64,000 nt of DNA from Diplonema japonicum (GCA_964019335.1 OZ025689.1:372001-436000), one strand, 5' to 3'. Positions 20,704 through 31,896 are shown, numbered from the stretch's first letter. Program-made: numbers and translations. The notes: generated by a model from the sequence alone, not told the origin.

Positions 20704-22142
20704 CTAGAAAGGCTGACGGCTCAGGAACCTGTCAAAGAAAGCGTAGGCAGGGCCGGGCTGGAAGGTGGGGACCATGTGGCCAGCCAGACGGATGGTGACG
20801 AAGGAGAAGTCCATGGCAGGAGCGCCAGTCACGTTGTAGTGGTGGCGTACCCAGCAGGGACGGGGGCGTTGGTGGTCTCGAACCACGGGTGCCACGACTT
20901 GAGCTCCTTGATGGCACCAGTCTTGGCAAGGTCGGTGGTCCACTCCTCGTTGCCGATGTAGGGCACGCACGAGTCAGCATCTCCGTTGTAGATCAGGATC
21001 CTCATCTTCTGCACAAGGTGGGGGTACAGAGTCACCGACGCAGGGCCAGACGACTGGTAGCTGAACTCGCTCTGCAGCGGCCTGTCAAGGTGAAGCGCGT
21101 CCTGCACGTCCTTCCTCTCGAAGTACTTCTTGGTGTCAGCGATACCGCCGCATGCCCAGTTGTACCCACCGCCCATGGCCTGCGCCTCCTCGATGGCCTT
21201 GGGGTTCATCATGTTCTCCCTGAGGTACCTGCGGAGCCAGCCAAGAGTCTTGCCAGACGCCTTGCTCCACTGCGCGGCGCCGGGGCAGTTGTCATAGATG
21301 TCGTACACGTTGTGGGGCCCGACCTCCTCGTCCATCTTGATCAGCGCACCGGGGCACTCGGGGCCCGGGACACCACCGTCGTACCCGCACGATTTGTAGA
21401 CGTGGTCCCTGAGCTCCTTGGACATAAGCCCCTTCCCGAAGAACAGGTCGACGTCGTTGCGCTCAGCGTGGGGGCCGTTGCAGACGACGGAGTTCTCGGT
21501 ACCACCCCAGCACCCGTTGCCGACGGCAATGCCCTTGAGGTTGAAGGCGGTGGGCATGGTGGTGGTGATGTAGTAGGCGATGTTCGGGATGTACTGCCCT
21601 GCGTAAGACTCGCCGGTGAGGTACAGCTCGTTGGTCTTGAACTCAGGGAAGGCGGCGAAGAAGGCAAGCAGGGTGTGGGCGTAGGCCTCGGCCTGCGACC
21701 TGTCGTTCCACTGGCAGGTCCTCTGGATCTCACCGTTCCTGGAGCAGGTCGAGAACCCGATGGGGTCGTTGGACCCAGCAGGGGACTCAAGGTACAGCAT
21801 GTTGGCCCTCTTGTTCCATGCGTGAGGGTTCACGAACGGGCCGGAGTCCGCCACCTGGAAGTAACCCATCTCGGTCCATCCTCCAATCATGGAGCTGCCA
21901 CCGGGACCACCCTGGTGCCAAGTGACCACAGGGTCCTGCGCCGACCTCTGCGAGCAGTCCAGCTGGTAGTGGATCCTCAGCTCGTCGTAGTCAGTAAGGT
22001 TGAAAGGCCCCTTCACCGTGAGGAACCCGGAGTACACCTTGAAAGGGGTGGGCTGGAAGTCCGGCACCTGGTGCACCTGGTCAGCGGGGACATCACCCCT
22101 GACTAGGGCCAGGCACATCATCAAACCTGCAGCAACTCTCAT
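20704..22142 (-). pseudogene. Serine carboxypeptidase (S10) with a frameshift before the catalytic His
   Basis: The frame from ATG 22142 encodes a signal peptide (MRVAAGLMMCLALVRG) and an S10 fold: substrate-binding WHQGGPGGSSMIGG, catalytic Ser in GESYAGQYIP and catalytic Asp in NGDADSCVP. It stops at 20829, after PVPAGYATTTT. The missing C-terminus, with catalytic His in RLAGHMVPTFQPGPAYAFF, continues in another frame down to 20704. The two frames overlap at about 20829-20970, and similarity suggests the shift is near 20835-20850, in an ACC/ACT/ACA repeat. No GT-AG intron fits. The protein would normally be a secreted or vacuolar exopeptidase of about 480 residues. All catalytic residues and the rest of the frame are intact, so a sequencing indel or a very recent mutation is more likely than an old pseudogene. 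Confidence 0.8.
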
Positions 22143-22465
22143 TGTTTTTGATTTCCCTGCGTGTGTGTTTTTCTTCTTCCCCACAGTGCTGTTCTTCCGC
22201 AAAAATAGAAACACAACTCCGAAAGAAATAAGACAAATACACATAAAAGAAAAAGAAAAAAAAAGCTGTCTATGGACGTAATCTATCTAGTCACGAGGGG
22301 GGCGGTTCGCTGTCCTGTAAAATGTTGCCATTCATTGTTTGTTGTATACCTTCACAAAAGGAGGGAGAGAGGCCGAAGGGCTATAGTCGGGAGGATGCTG
22401 CTGGGGTGTGGGTGGGAGGTAACGCCACGGTGACAACGAGCGGATGCCTGTGAAATATTCATTTT
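22143..22465. other. Intergenic spacer
   Basis: About 320 bp, less homopolymeric than other spacers. It carries the 5' flank of the carboxypeptidase gene and the 3' flank of the upstream coiled-coil gene. No gene or RNA was recognised. Confidence 0.5.
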
Positions 22466-24001
22466 TTAATGATGCAAACGCATACGCGTGGGGGTCTGCT
22501 CACCCACTTTGTAGTCAGGGGTGATGCTTTCCACTGCATGTATCTCTGGGGATACCAGTTTTTTCCCAAGCCCCCGTAGCCCTGATTCTATTCCCTGTGA
22601 CAGTGCCTCGTACTCAAGGTCTACAGTTTCTTCGTAACGAGTGCTGGGGTTGGGTGTCCTGGTGTTCGTAGGCGACAAAACAACGTCCAACGTGCGGTCC
22701 TGCGGTGTCGACATGGCACCATGCGACAGTTGGATCGCCTTCCGCAGGTCGTAGTTTTCCTTGGTGAGCACCTGGCACCTCTCACGCAGCTCGTTCGTAT
22801 TGCTACGGTAGTCCTCAAAGGCCTGCGTATAGATTTCCGTCTTCTCTTTGTTCGCCTTCTGTGCCTCCAGCAGCGCGTCCCGTTCCCCCTCCAACGCCTG
22901 CACGGTTTTCATCAGCTGCGACACTCTTGCGTGGTGCACGTCTCGTGTCTCCGCTTCTCGTTTTTTAATATCGCCCACCATCTGCGCTAGAGAAGCCACC
23001 TGTTCGCTCATCTCCCTCCGCTTCTTTTCGATGCTCTCGGTGACTTCGTTTGGGGCCACGTTCTTCATAAGCTCCTCTAGAGACATCACCATGTCGCCAT
23101 CTTCATTCACTTGCATGCCTTGCGGTCTGCTGCCCGAGGCATTGCGCACTGGCGTCATGTCACCGTACCCATCCTCCATGTCTAGCTTGCTCGATGCAAT
23201 CGATGTTGCTCTGCCTAGCATCCACCGCTCGCCCCTTAGTGCTGTGGCTAGAGGGCCGTGGCTGGGGAGGTCTTCTGTTGCGTTGAGGGCCAGCGTGGAG
23301 AGCCTGCATGCAACGCGTGTCTGGAAGTTCCCGATAGCGTTGAAAGCCTCGATCTGATACCCCATGTGGCGCAGGGCGAGCAGCAAGGGGCCGCCTTTGC
23401 CGTCGGATGGCTTCACGATTTTGGTCTCCTGCCGCCATTGCTTGAGATCGGTCCAGAGGTTCTGGATCATGGCAGTATACTCCTCAAGGTCGCGTGCTGC
23501 GTTGTCGCGCATCATGTCATCGTTCTCATTAGGGTACAGGTTAGGGAGGATGGAGGGCTCGCGGGCTGCAGGCGGTGGCGTAACAGGTGAAGGGGAGGTC
23601 TCTTCTTGCATCCAAGCCGGTACAGTCGCCATTGTAGGGCGTCGTGACTGTGCAGCAGCTGAAGCAGGGCGGACCGACCCAGCAAGGGACGCCTCCCCCC
23701 CTGTCACCCATGTCTCCGCCTCGCTTGTCACCTTTTCATCCTCCTTCATCACAGAGCTCCGTCTCATTACTTCTAGCAGTTCGAGGCTTTTCCCCCTCTT
23801 CGAACCCACCGGTGATGGTGTTCCGGTCGAGCCATCACTCACTTTGTTCCCAAAGCTGAACCCTTCTAGTATCTTCATCTCTGCAGGGGCTGCTCGCATC
23901 GACTCTTCAGGTGCCCTCACGACGTACTTCCCGCCAATGTCCCCTAACGACTCCACTATCATCTTGTTGCTGTCTTCCGTGCTTAGAACTTGTGCCTGCA
24001 T
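22466..24001 (-). CDS. Coiled-coil protein, unknown function
   Basis: Single exon, 511 residues from the first ATG (MQAQVLSTEDSN); an acceptor-like GCCCGCAG lies just upstream, so a 5' exon is possible. The N-terminal 160 residues are Ser/Pro/Ala-rich and probably disordered. Residues about 170-290 are helical and hydrophobic enough to fold (AARDLEEYTAMIQNLWTDL). A coiled coil follows from about 310 to 440 (VTESIEKKRREMSEQVASL, ending near LTKENYDLRKAI). The tail has several Ser/Thr-Pro sites (STPQDRT, LSPTNTRTPNP) that could be phosphorylated by proline-directed kinases. The build resembles cytoskeletal or spindle proteins, but no family can be named. Confidence 0.65.
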   Translation of the reverse strand: MQAQVLSTEDSNKMIVESLGDIGGKYVVRAPEESMRAAPAEMKILEGFSFGNKVSDGSTGTPSPVGSKRGKSLELLEVMRRSSVMKEDEKVTSEAETWVTGGEASLAGSVRPASAAAQSRRPTMATVPAWMQEETSPSPVTPPPAAREPSILPNLYPNENDDMMRDNAARDLEEYTAMIQNLWTDLKQWRQETKIVKPSDGKGGPLLLALRHMGYQIEAFNAIGNFQTRVACRLSTLALNATEDLPSHGPLATALRGERWMLGRATSIASSKLDMEDGYGDMTPVRNASGSRPQGMQVNEDGDMVMSLEELMKNVAPNEVTESIEKKRREMSEQVASLAQMVGDIKKREAETRDVHHARVSQLMKTVQALEGERDALLEAQKANKEKTEIYTQAFEDYRSNTNELRERCQVLTKENYDLRKAIQLSHGAMSTPQDRTLDVVLSPTNTRTPNPSTRYEETVDLEYEALSQGIESGLRGLGKKLVSPEIHAVESITPDYKVGEQTPTRMRLHH

Positions 24002-24271
24002 CGCATCGTGTTTCCCCCCTGCGGGCAGCGGTGATGGCGGAGGAGACAAAAAGAAGAAGAAAAAAAAAAAAAAACAACAACAAAACTAGACACAAGAAGA
24101 GAAAAAAAAGAAGAAAAAAGAAAAAACAGGAAAGGGGTGGGAGGTACAATTTGGAGGAAAAAAAAAAAAAAAAAGGAAAAAAAAAAAAAAAAAAAAAAAA
24201 CAACCAATCTAATTTTCCTTTCTTTTTTTTTATATTCACAAGGATCACTTTTCTTTTTCTTTTTTGAAACT

Positions 24272-25522
24272 TTAGAGGTCACCGATATTAGAGTCCGGTG
24301 AGAGCTCTGTCGGGGACTGGGATTGCGCGGGGAAAAGGGTGTGTGCCGAAGCATATGTGTTAGAAGGGGGAGAAGGGTGAGCCAAAGAAAAAAGGCGGGT
24401 GGGTGTGAACATGTCAGAGGGGGCCTTCATCCGCAGCGCCGCTTCGCGTTCAGAAAGCTCCCGCTTCAGTCTGTCGATAGCACGCTGCTCCATGTCGTTC
24501 AGCTTGACCTCTGTAATGGACAGCTGCGCCCGCATGTCCTCTACCTGCTTCTCACGGAGCCGCACCTCGCTTTCGTGCTTCTCGATTTGCAGCTGCCGTT
24601 CTTCAAGGTCTCTTTGGAGCCTTTTGATTTGCAGTTGGTCTTCTTGCCGTTTGGTTTCAAAGAGGTGGAGGCTGTCTTCGAGGGCTTTCCATCTCTCTTC
24701 AAGTTCTTTTTTGCTTTTCTCTTCTGCGAATCTAACAGCACGCTCCCTGTCGTCGAGAGAGAGGATTCTGTCTTTCTCGCAGTTCTCTGCGGTGTGGAGC
24801 GCAGCGTTGCGTTCCGCGTGGTCTTTTTCCCTGACCTCGAAGGTTCGTTCCCGTGTCTCGATTTCCTTCCCCCTTGCGATGAGGTCCGCTTCTCGCTGCA
24901 GAATCTGCCGGCTGCGCTCTGAGATGTCCTTATCGATCTGGTCGAGGTTCGCTGCCCGTTCGTCCAGCTCCTTCCTCATGCGAAGGTTATTCTCGTCCAT
25001 GCGGAACATTTCTTGTTCTTGAAGTTTGATCTTCGCCTGCAGCTTCCTCTCCAATTCCTGTACCTTGTCCTGCATCGCCTCCGTTTTGGTCTGCATGTCA
25101 CGCTCCTTTTCGTCCAGATACTTCAGCCTCTCCAAACCACCTTGTTCTTGTTTCATGGTCTTTTCCTCCAGCGCTCTTTCCCTCACCCTGAGAGCCTGTT
25201 CCTGGCCATCCAAAGCTGCGGCTGTCGGGTTTGCCGCCCTCCCTGTAGTGGCCTGCCGTTCGCTTTCATCGTCCTCTGCGATTTGTTGCAGCTCTCTGGA
25301 GAGATTTTTTTTTCTTTTTTTTTTTTTTTTCGTTGGCATACTTTCTTTCCCTCTCAACAGCTTCTTTTAGCTCTTTCAGCCGCATGGTCCGTGCTTGTTT
25401 GAAAGCCTCGACCTGTGCCTGTAATGGTGTTATGATTTATTGAAGCGAGAGAAATCTTTTTTAAAACATACCATCATGTGCACAGGCTCCTGCGTCGTTG
25501 CCATTTCTTCCACAAAATTCAT
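24272..25522 (-). CDS. Long coiled-coil protein, unknown function
   Basis: Three exons: 25522-25472, 25418-25342 and 25295-24272, giving 383 residues. The introns are 53 and 46 nt; the second contains a 16-bp A run and ends in CTCTCCAG. The short 5' exons encode MNFVEEMATTQEPVHMM and a helical start (EAFKQARTMRLKELKEAVER), which joins the main coiled coil in frame. From about residue 45 to 315 the protein is almost one continuous charged heptad coil rich in Glu, Arg, Lys and Gln. The C-terminal 60 residues are Ser/Pro-rich. Such rods occur in cytoskeletal, basal-body or golgin proteins; sequence alone does not decide. It lies directly upstream of another coiled-coil gene on the same strand. 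Confidence 0.75.
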
Positions 25523-25624
25523 TTTTCACCACCCACCCCCCGACCTCTGAAGAAAAGTAATAATAATGTGGGAGAGAAAAAAAAAGAAAAAGAAAAACAC
25601 CCTTCTCCAAAGCCACTACACCTC

Positions 25625-27943
25625 CTACCCCACACGCTTTTTCTTCTTTGGTCGCTCGGCTTCTGACGGGTCAAGATAGGATAAAACGTCAGTTGCCGAC
25701 AGAAGGGAGCGGCCCATTTCTTCGTCGAGATTGGCAGGCTGTGCCATGTTGGTAAGCCACTGGCCGGCCATGTTGACGGCCACGTCTGCGGATATATTGA
25801 CATGAGTGGGACGGTCAAGACCAGCTTCTTGAATCCATGAAGGAAGCATCCCGCGTTCTGCCTGGAACCGTCTGTCTGCTAGGATCATGAGGCCGTAGTC
25901 TTTTTTGTTACGGAGCACACGGCCCATGCACTGGGAGGTTTGCCTCATGGCGTCAAAGGTTCTGTACTTCTTGGCGGGGATCTGCTTGTTCTCCTCCAAC
26001 CAGTTCAACCTAGCTTGCAAAGCCTGGTCGTCTGGTGGTAGGTAGGGAACTCCAAACACGACAACGGCCCGACCGTAGTGACCGTCGAAGTCAATGCCCT
26101 CCGCAACCTTCCCTCGTGCGATGGATAGGAATAGACCGCCGCGGCCAACGTCGCAAGCTTTACGATAGTTCGACAGGGCTGCTTCGGTTTCAGAGATTGA
26201 TTTTGTTTCAACAAATACAAGCTTTTCATTTGTCAGATCTGACAAGATGCCGGAGCCTTCCCACGCGCTCACCACCTCCTCCATGTACCTGTACGAAGTG
26301 AAGAAGCACACAATGCCGTCCGGCACCGTCTGGCAAAGCTCCAACAGAAACGACCCGTAGTTTCGAACAACTGCCTCGTTCATGTTGGATATACGAGTTT
26401 TGTACGATGTGGAGAGAACCGATTCTGTCGATTCGTCAAGGCTTTGTTGGTCAGCACCTCTTGTTACAATCAATGGGAAGGCGCATTGTCTGACCATTGT
26501 CATGTTCAGTGATTTGCTGACAACTGGTGTGAACCCCAACATGCTGGAATACATGTCTAGCGGGGACAATGTCCCGCTTGTTAATATCACGTTTCTATAT
26601 TTTGCAAACACGCCACGCATTGCGATGGATGCGTCGCAGCACACTAACGAGTAGGCGGAGTCCCAATGCGTGTTCGATGCTGTTGCTTCTTCGGGTTCCG
26701 TGACAACAGAGAAGCCTTCTTCTGAGTACGTTGCCATCGTTGTTACAAGATGCGAGATTAGCTGCAGGTCTCTGAATGTTTCGGGAACCTCGTGGAGCGT
26801 TCGAAGGAGGACTTGCAGCCTGCTTTGGCAGAATGACAGTTGTTTCGTGGTTATAAGGACCTGATCTTGAATACCTCTGAGAGAGTCCTTCGGGGTCTGT
26901 ACCTCAATGCGTGTTGTTTTCCTGTTGAATCGTTCTGTGAAGAATTCGACTAAGCGCTTCAGCATGCCGACGAAATGTTCAGCTTTCCGCATGTTTCCGG
27001 GAACCGGTTCAAGTGCAGCGGAGTTGTTCGTACCCTCGCCTGCGTTGAGGTTGTCCTTCACAAGATTAGAATATTCGTGGTCGAGAAGAGTCGTACTGCG
27101 TTGCCGGGCACGCTTCACAACACGCTGCAGGTTTTTGATTTGATCCCTCGCACGTCGGACTGAACCCTTCGTCACCGTGAAGCTAAGCGATTCCATGCAA
27201 ATATTATCAATGTTATGTGCCTCATCGAACATCACAACACTGCTCGCTGGAAAAGATTCCGTGATGTGCTCCGCTACCTTTGCGTCAATAATGTAAGGGT
27301 ATGACATTACTACCACATCTGAGTACTCCAAAGCCCATCTTGCCAACCAATAAGGACAGTGGCCCTTTAAGCTTCCGTGTGATGTCAAGTTGTCTAATGT
27401 GTAAACGCCCTTTGGAAGTGGGTTCGACGCTGCAGCATCTGCCGTTGCTTGATCGAAGTACTGGCAACGCGGGCCTTTGATATCCTCGATATCCGGTAGT
27501 TCTCCCTCAAGATCTTCCATTACTGCGGTTCTTTTGAAGCATTCCGCGTCGATTTCCGATGCGGTCTGTTTAACAACGACTTCTTTGTTGATGCAAAGAG
27601 TTTTTCTTGCAGCGAGGCCGACACCTAGTAATGGGCATTCTTCAAGGTTTGTGGTTTGCATGATGTATTTGACAAGCTTCTCCAGTTCCTCTAGAACCTT
27701 ATCGAGCTCGTGGGTGGTTCGTGTGCAGTACACGATTTTCCCCACGTCGTTTTTGTGCTGCAGCTTCCAGCTCACCAAGATGCTCAGAATAGAAATCGTC
27801 TTACCTGTCCCGCAAGGCATCTCGATCAACCCATGCCCGCCTCCTTTAAGCATCGTAGCAACCTGACTCATAAACGCCACTTGTTCTGGGTACACTGTCT
27901 CATAAGGAAATATTACGTCGAGGCCCTTCAGTGGGATGATCAT
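25625..27943 (-). CDS. ERCC2: XPD/RAD3 DNA helicase of TFIIH
   Basis: Single exon, 772 residues (usual length about 760). The start MIIPLKGLDVIFPYETVYPE matches the XPD N-terminus, so the ATG at 27943 after the A-run is chosen. Walker A is MPCGTGKT; the DEAH box is in VVMFDEAHNIDN. The four cysteines of the 4Fe-4S cluster are in place (KTLCINKE, DAECFK, GPRCQYFD, GHCPYWLA). The arch and C-terminal helicase domain, with QCMGRVLRN, follow. XPD is the 5'-3' helicase of TFIIH, needed for nucleotide excision repair and core to transcription initiation. FANCJ, RTEL1 and DDX11 are less likely because length and N-terminus fit XPD. The C-terminus is lysine-rich (PKKKKRVG). Confidence 0.95.
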   Translation of the reverse strand: MIIPLKGLDVIFPYETVYPEQVAFMSQVATMLKGGGHGLIEMPCGTGKTISILSILVSWKLQHKNDVGKIVYCTRTTHELDKVLEELEKLVKYIMQTTNLEECPLLGVGLAARKTLCINKEVVVKQTASEIDAECFKRTAVMEDLEGELPDIEDIKGPRCQYFDQATADAAASNPLPKGVYTLDNLTSHGSLKGHCPYWLARWALEYSDVVVMSYPYIIDAKVAEHITESFPASSVVMFDEAHNIDNICMESLSFTVTKGSVRRARDQIKNLQRVVKRARQRSTTLLDHEYSNLVKDNLNAGEGTNNSAALEPVPGNMRKAEHFVGMLKRLVEFFTERFNRKTTRIEVQTPKDSLRGIQDQVLITTKQLSFCQSRLQVLLRTLHEVPETFRDLQLISHLVTTMATYSEEGFSVVTEPEEATASNTHWDSAYSLVCCDASIAMRGVFAKYRNVILTSGTLSPLDMYSSMLGFTPVVSKSLNMTMVRQCAFPLIVTRGADQQSLDESTESVLSTSYKTRISNMNEAVVRNYGSFLLELCQTVPDGIVCFFTSYRYMEEVVSAWEGSGILSDLTNEKLVFVETKSISETEAALSNYRKACDVGRGGLFLSIARGKVAEGIDFDGHYGRAVVVFGVPYLPPDDQALQARLNWLEENKQIPAKKYRTFDAMRQTSQCMGRVLRNKKDYGLMILADRRFQAERGMLPSWIQEAGLDRPTHVNISADVAVNMAGQWLTNMAQPANLDEEMGRSLLSATDVLSYLDPSEAERPKKKKRVG

Positions 27944-28539
27944 CTTTTTTTTTTTTTTTTTTTTTTTCCCCCTTCCCTCCCACACTTTTTTTTTTTCTTT
28001 TTTTTTTTACTCCAGAAAAAAAAAAATTGAAAAAAGAAAACAGGGGAGGGGAGGATTGAAGAAGAAGAAGAAAAAAAAGAGTTTGGATCAACCTCCAAGA
28101 AAAAAAAGCAAAAAAAAAAAAATCTAATACGCCTCTTTCTTTTTCTCTCTTCCGGTGTGTTCGGGAAGGAGGGGACAAGGTGTGGGGGATTAAAAGAGAA
28201 AGGATGTCTTTTTTTTTTTCTTCCCAAACGCGAAGCGAAAAAAAAATGCAGCTTTTGTACTCATTAACCCCCCCCCCCCCCCCCCCACCCTTTCCTGCGA
28301 TGCGACCATCCTTTTCTAGAATTCTCATCTCACGCCTCTTTCTGATCGTGTTGCAAAAAAAAAAAAAAAAAAAAAAAGGTTTCAAGTATTGTCTGTTCTT
28401 TCTTTCTTCGGGGAGAGAAAGCAAGTCAAAAAAAATGCCCAGAGGGGGGGATATGCGGGGGGATAAGTGGGTTAAAACACACAAGTTAAAAAAAGAAAAA
28501 GGATAAAAAAAAGAAAAATGATAATTATGGAGTGCAAAT
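27944..28539. other. Low-complexity intergenic spacer
   Basis: About 600 bp with T/A runs, a C-run at 28268-28286 and an A-run at 28356-28377. No gene was seen. It carries the A-rich leader of the XPD gene and the 3' flank of the membrane coiled-coil gene. Confidence 0.55.
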
Positions 28540-30230
28540 CTATGGGAAAACGACACGCTGGGGGGTGCGGACCGAATCGCAGGGAAGGGGGAAGTGCAGG
28601 GTATCAAGGGACTGCTTCACATCTTCTATGCTAAAAACGGCAGAACGCAAAACAGAGATATTATCCGTGTCTAGAGTCATGCTGTAGAGCTCTAAGAAAA
28701 CCTTAAGGGCCGTGGTCATCTCATACATCATGGTCAGACACTCTCTAAGTGATTCAGTCATCTGGATTTTACAGTTCACATAAGTACCATAGACTTCGTT
28801 CTCCTCCTCAGAGAGGGCAGCTATAGACAGGTGTCTAGTCCTGTTTTGTTTCAATTTCTCAGCCACAGATTCTAGCACGTCCTTGTGCACCATTGCCATT
28901 CTAAGGTGCTCCCTGCGTACTTCCTCTTGCTTCCTCTTCCACCCTTCTTCGTTCCCTGTCTTTTCCGCTCGCAATGCAGCTTTCACTTGATCTATTTCCA
29001 TGTCCAGTTTCCCCCTTTGTTCAACGGCGTCCTTCCTTTCCTTCGTTGCTATCTCCAAGCCCTCCTTCAAGCTTTTGATCTCCTTGTTCAAGTCCCTGAT
29101 GAACTTGTCGTCAGCCTCCACTCTGCGTCTGTACCCGAGCATCTCCTCTTCAATCTCAGATTTTTCCCTCTTCAGGTCCTCCACCTGTTCCTTTAGCTTA
29201 AGCGTCTCAAGCTCTTCCTCTAGATTCGTCACTAGTTTCATCTCCAGTTCCGTGCTTGCTTCTCTCATGACATCCTTCTCTTTCTCCAGCTCTCCCAGTT
29301 TCTCTTCCATCTCCTTCAACTGTTTCTTCGGGGTCTCCCTCTCGACTGGCTTTGCTTGCTCCAGCTTCTTGATTGTTTGCTCCTGTGAAATGGTATTAAA
29401 CTGTATGCTATGGCCCATACCAACTCTTGGATTTGTGTCTTTAAGTTTTTGATCTCCCGGTTGAAGGTCTGCTTCTCGCGCCCCGCGTCGTCAGCGGCCT
29501 TCTTCTTCTCGTCGGTGAGCGTCTGTCGTTGCTTTTCGAAGGATGTCTGCAGTATCTGCATTTCCTTCTCTTGATTAGTCTTCAGAGCGGTCTTCTCCGT
29601 TTCGTGCTTCTCGACAAGCGCCTTCTTGTGCGTGTCGGCAATGAGCTTCATGTCGTTGCGCTCCTGGTCGAAGGCAGCACGCTCCGTTTCGAGCTGTATC
29701 TTGAGCTTGTTCACCTCCGCCTCGAGGGCGAGGGTGTTGGTGTGGTCCACGTTTTCATCATAAATGAGCACGTCTGTGGACGTGGACGGCGAGAGGAGGA
29801 CGTTAACAGTGTCGGCCATTGTGAGGGGTGATGCTGTGGAAGGGTCTGCTGTGGGAGCAGTTGGGGGCTCCAAGGGACACGAGGGTGCATCGGGAGGCGT
29901 GCTCACAGCAGGCAGCAGAACAGGCGACTCGCCCTTCCTGCTAGCATACCCCATCACACAGGTGAAGAATACCACCCACACCCCGACACCTATCTCAACA
30001 CCAAGATGCTCATCGGCATGCGCCCCCGCCGAGATCAACAACGCAAGCATCACACTGCACAGAACCCACCACTCCATCCGAGGCATTTCCCAGGTTCTCG
30101 GTTCGATCGCGACTTTAACAAATTCCTTTTCTTCTTCAGGAATATCCTTGGGTGCATCTTTAGGAGCCTGCAGCGCAGCAGGGCTAGGTCCTTGCCGGGC
30201 TTGGCTCTTCTTTGAAGCTTTCTTACCCAT
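28540..30230 (-). CDS. Two-helix membrane protein with long cytosolic coiled coil
   Basis: Two exons: 30230-29421 and 29382-28540, joined across a 38-nt intron (donor GTATGG, acceptor TTTCACAG) to give 550 residues. The N-terminus is basic (MGKKASKKSQARQG). Two hydrophobic helices, about residues 54-75 (WWVLCSVMLALLISAG) and 83-100 (GVWVVFFTCVMGYASRK), form a hairpin. A Pro/Ala/Thr linker follows, and then from about residue 160 a nearly unbroken charged coiled coil to about 460. The final 90 residues are less regular. This suggests an ER or nuclear-envelope anchored tether or motor adaptor. No known family is recognised. Confidence 0.75.
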
Positions 30231-30286
30231 GGTCCTGGTGTGGGGTGGTAATGGAAATGGGTGGGTGGGGGGGGGGGGGAATAATT

Positions 30287-30855
30287 TCATTTCACAAGTT
30301 CTACGACTTTTTCCGCCTGCTCGAGGATGGCGTCGGTTACAACAAGCTTCCCGTCTTCTTCACACAGCTGGCAGGCTTCTTCTATGTTGAGGGCGTCACG
30401 CAGACGTTTATTACGCTTCTCCATCTTCAGGTACAGCACGCTACTCTCACGAATCTGCCTCCGCACGTCTTGGAGCTCTGCCACCGTGAGGTTGTTCTGT
30501 GGTTCGTCTAAGTCCTTCCTGTTCCTTGGTGCAAAGTGCACGTTCATCTCCCTGTCGTCCTTGTCCCTCTCCCTCCCTTTCTCTTTTTCTCTCTGCCTGT
30601 TATTGTCTCTATTATCCCTCCTGTCCCTCTCCCCTCTACTGTTCCTTGGACGGTCATATCTATCTCTATCTCTATCTCTGTCTCTGTCTCTGTCTCTGTC
30701 ACCTCTATCCCTATCCCTGTCTTTGTTTTGCTCTCTGTAATCATTCATGTTTCGGTAGCTCTGATTAAAAAGAAAATTACAATCATTTTCCGAAACCCCC
30801 CCAAAAAACATACCCTCCTTGGAGACCTTCTTCTATGGACGACAGGTGAACGCAT
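30287..30855 (-). CDS. RD-repeat (SR-related) nuclear protein
   Basis: Two exons: 30855-30814 and 30760-30287, with a 53-nt intron (GTATGT ... AATCAG), encoding 171 residues. Exon 1 supplies an Arg/Ser start (MRSPVVHRRRSPRR) that continues in frame. Residues about 25-50 are alternating Arg-Asp dipeptides, then Arg/Asp/Glu/Asn-rich sequence to about 90. The C-terminal 75 residues are a compact helical region (LTVAELQDVRRQIRESSVLY and after). RD/RS composition is typical of pre-mRNA splicing or 3'-processing factors; the folded part matches no family I recognise. The A-rich leader just before the ATG is shared with other genes here. Confidence 0.75.
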
Positions 30856-30943
30856 TTCTTTTTTTTTTTCTCCCCCTTCTAAATCCTTTGTTCTGAAGAA
30901 AAAAAAAAAAAAAAAGGAACAAAAAAAAAAATTGGGACACGGG

Positions 30944-30975
<32 letters not shown>

Positions 30976-31008
30976 AAAAAAATATGGGGAATGATTCAGA
31001 TTTCTTCC

Positions 31009-31896
31009 TCAGAAGAAGTTACGTGGGTGAGCTTGCCTGAACGACTCGCGCTCTATCCGTCGCTGGCGCTGCAGAATAAAAAGCCTGACGAGGAGGAGGA
31101 AGGCGGAGGCTGTTGTGAGACCGCAACATTGAAGGCAACGGACGGCAGGGGTAGGAAAGTAAAAAAAACCCCGTTCGTTGAAGGAGACGACCATGTCGCC
31201 ACGGCCCACGATGACACCCTTCTTACGGATGGGCATCCCGTAGCCAGCGATCGTTGTGGGGGACCCACGGGAAGTAATGGTGACAGCCCCACCATCGACT
31301 GTGGGGACCGCTACACTACCCCCGAGCTTCCTCACATCTATGGTGATGTGAAGATCGTCACCTTTACGAAGATACAGGTCATGGCTTTCTTCTTGAATTG
31401 TTAGAGTAACGCCTTCTTCGTGAAACGTGACTTTTGTTCCGGTTTTCCATCCTCTTTCTACGTTAACTACGACATTGACATCGAAGGTGGAATAGCCGTA
31501 CGCGTCAGATTTGACAAGGTTGAGGTGTTTTGTGCATCCTAACAGCAAGTCTTCAAGACTGACCCATAAGTCTTGCTGTAGGATAATCTGCGTCGGTCTG
31601 AAGAAATCTTCCCCGAAAAAAGACCTGAAGAAACTATCTTCGTAGCCTTCAAAGCCACCGTAGCCGCCGCTCTCTTCACCACGGTCGTACGCCTCTCGTT
31701 TTTCCGGGTCCCCCACCGTGTCGTATGCTCTCGTTATCTCCTTGAACCTTTCTTCTGCGATTTCCTTGTCCTCTTCGGTGCGTTGTCTATCGGGGTGCCA
31801 TTTCATCGCTAGTTTCTTGTACGCTTTCTTGATCTCTTCCTCACTTGCGGTTTCTTCTACGCCGAGTTCTTCATAATATCCATCAGGGTCAGGCAT
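31009..31896 (-). CDS. Class B DnaJ (Hsp40) co-chaperone, C-terminus uncertain
   Basis: The 295-residue frame begins with a J domain (residues 1-75) with the HPD motif in [10 protein letters not shown], which stimulates Hsp70 ATPase. A short Gly-rich segment ([15 protein letters not shown]) follows, without the Cys-rich zinc domain of class A. The substrate-binding beta-domains run from about residue 105 to 240 ([18 protein letters not shown] ... GRGDMVVSF). Family members normally continue VxFP after this point; here the frame goes through a T-tract into a Leu-rich stretch ([15 protein letters not shown]) and a basic tail. Either this is a membrane-anchored variant or an intron (GTTTTTTTT ... 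CACAACAG) is unspliced in my reading. Annotation up to about residue 240 is secure. Confidence 0.85.
   Translation of the reverse strand: MPDPDGYYEELGVEETASEEEIKKAYKKLAMKWHPDRQRTEEDKEIAEERFKEITRAYDTVGDPEKREAYDRGEESGGYGGFEGYEDSFFRSFFGEDFFRPTQIILQQDLWVSLEDLLLGCTKHLNLVKSDAYGYSTFDVNVVVNVERGWKTGTKVTFHEEGVTLTIQEESHDLYLRKGDDLHITIDVRKLGGSVAVPTVDGGAVTITSRGSPTTIAGYGMPIRKKGVIVGRGDMVVSFNERGFFYFPTPAVRCLQCCGLTTASAFLLLVRLFILQRQRRIERESFRQAHPRNFF

Noticed and set aside
20829-20900. A small intron as an explanation for the carboxypeptidase frame break.
   Set aside because: No GT...AG pair of the usual 35-60 nt size lies in the overlap region that would restore the frame without losing conserved residues.
20889-22106. 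A 405-codon plus-strand frame opposite the serine carboxypeptidase.
   Set aside because: It mirrors the GC-rich codon pattern of the conserved minus-strand gene and shows no recognisable domain; it is a shadow.
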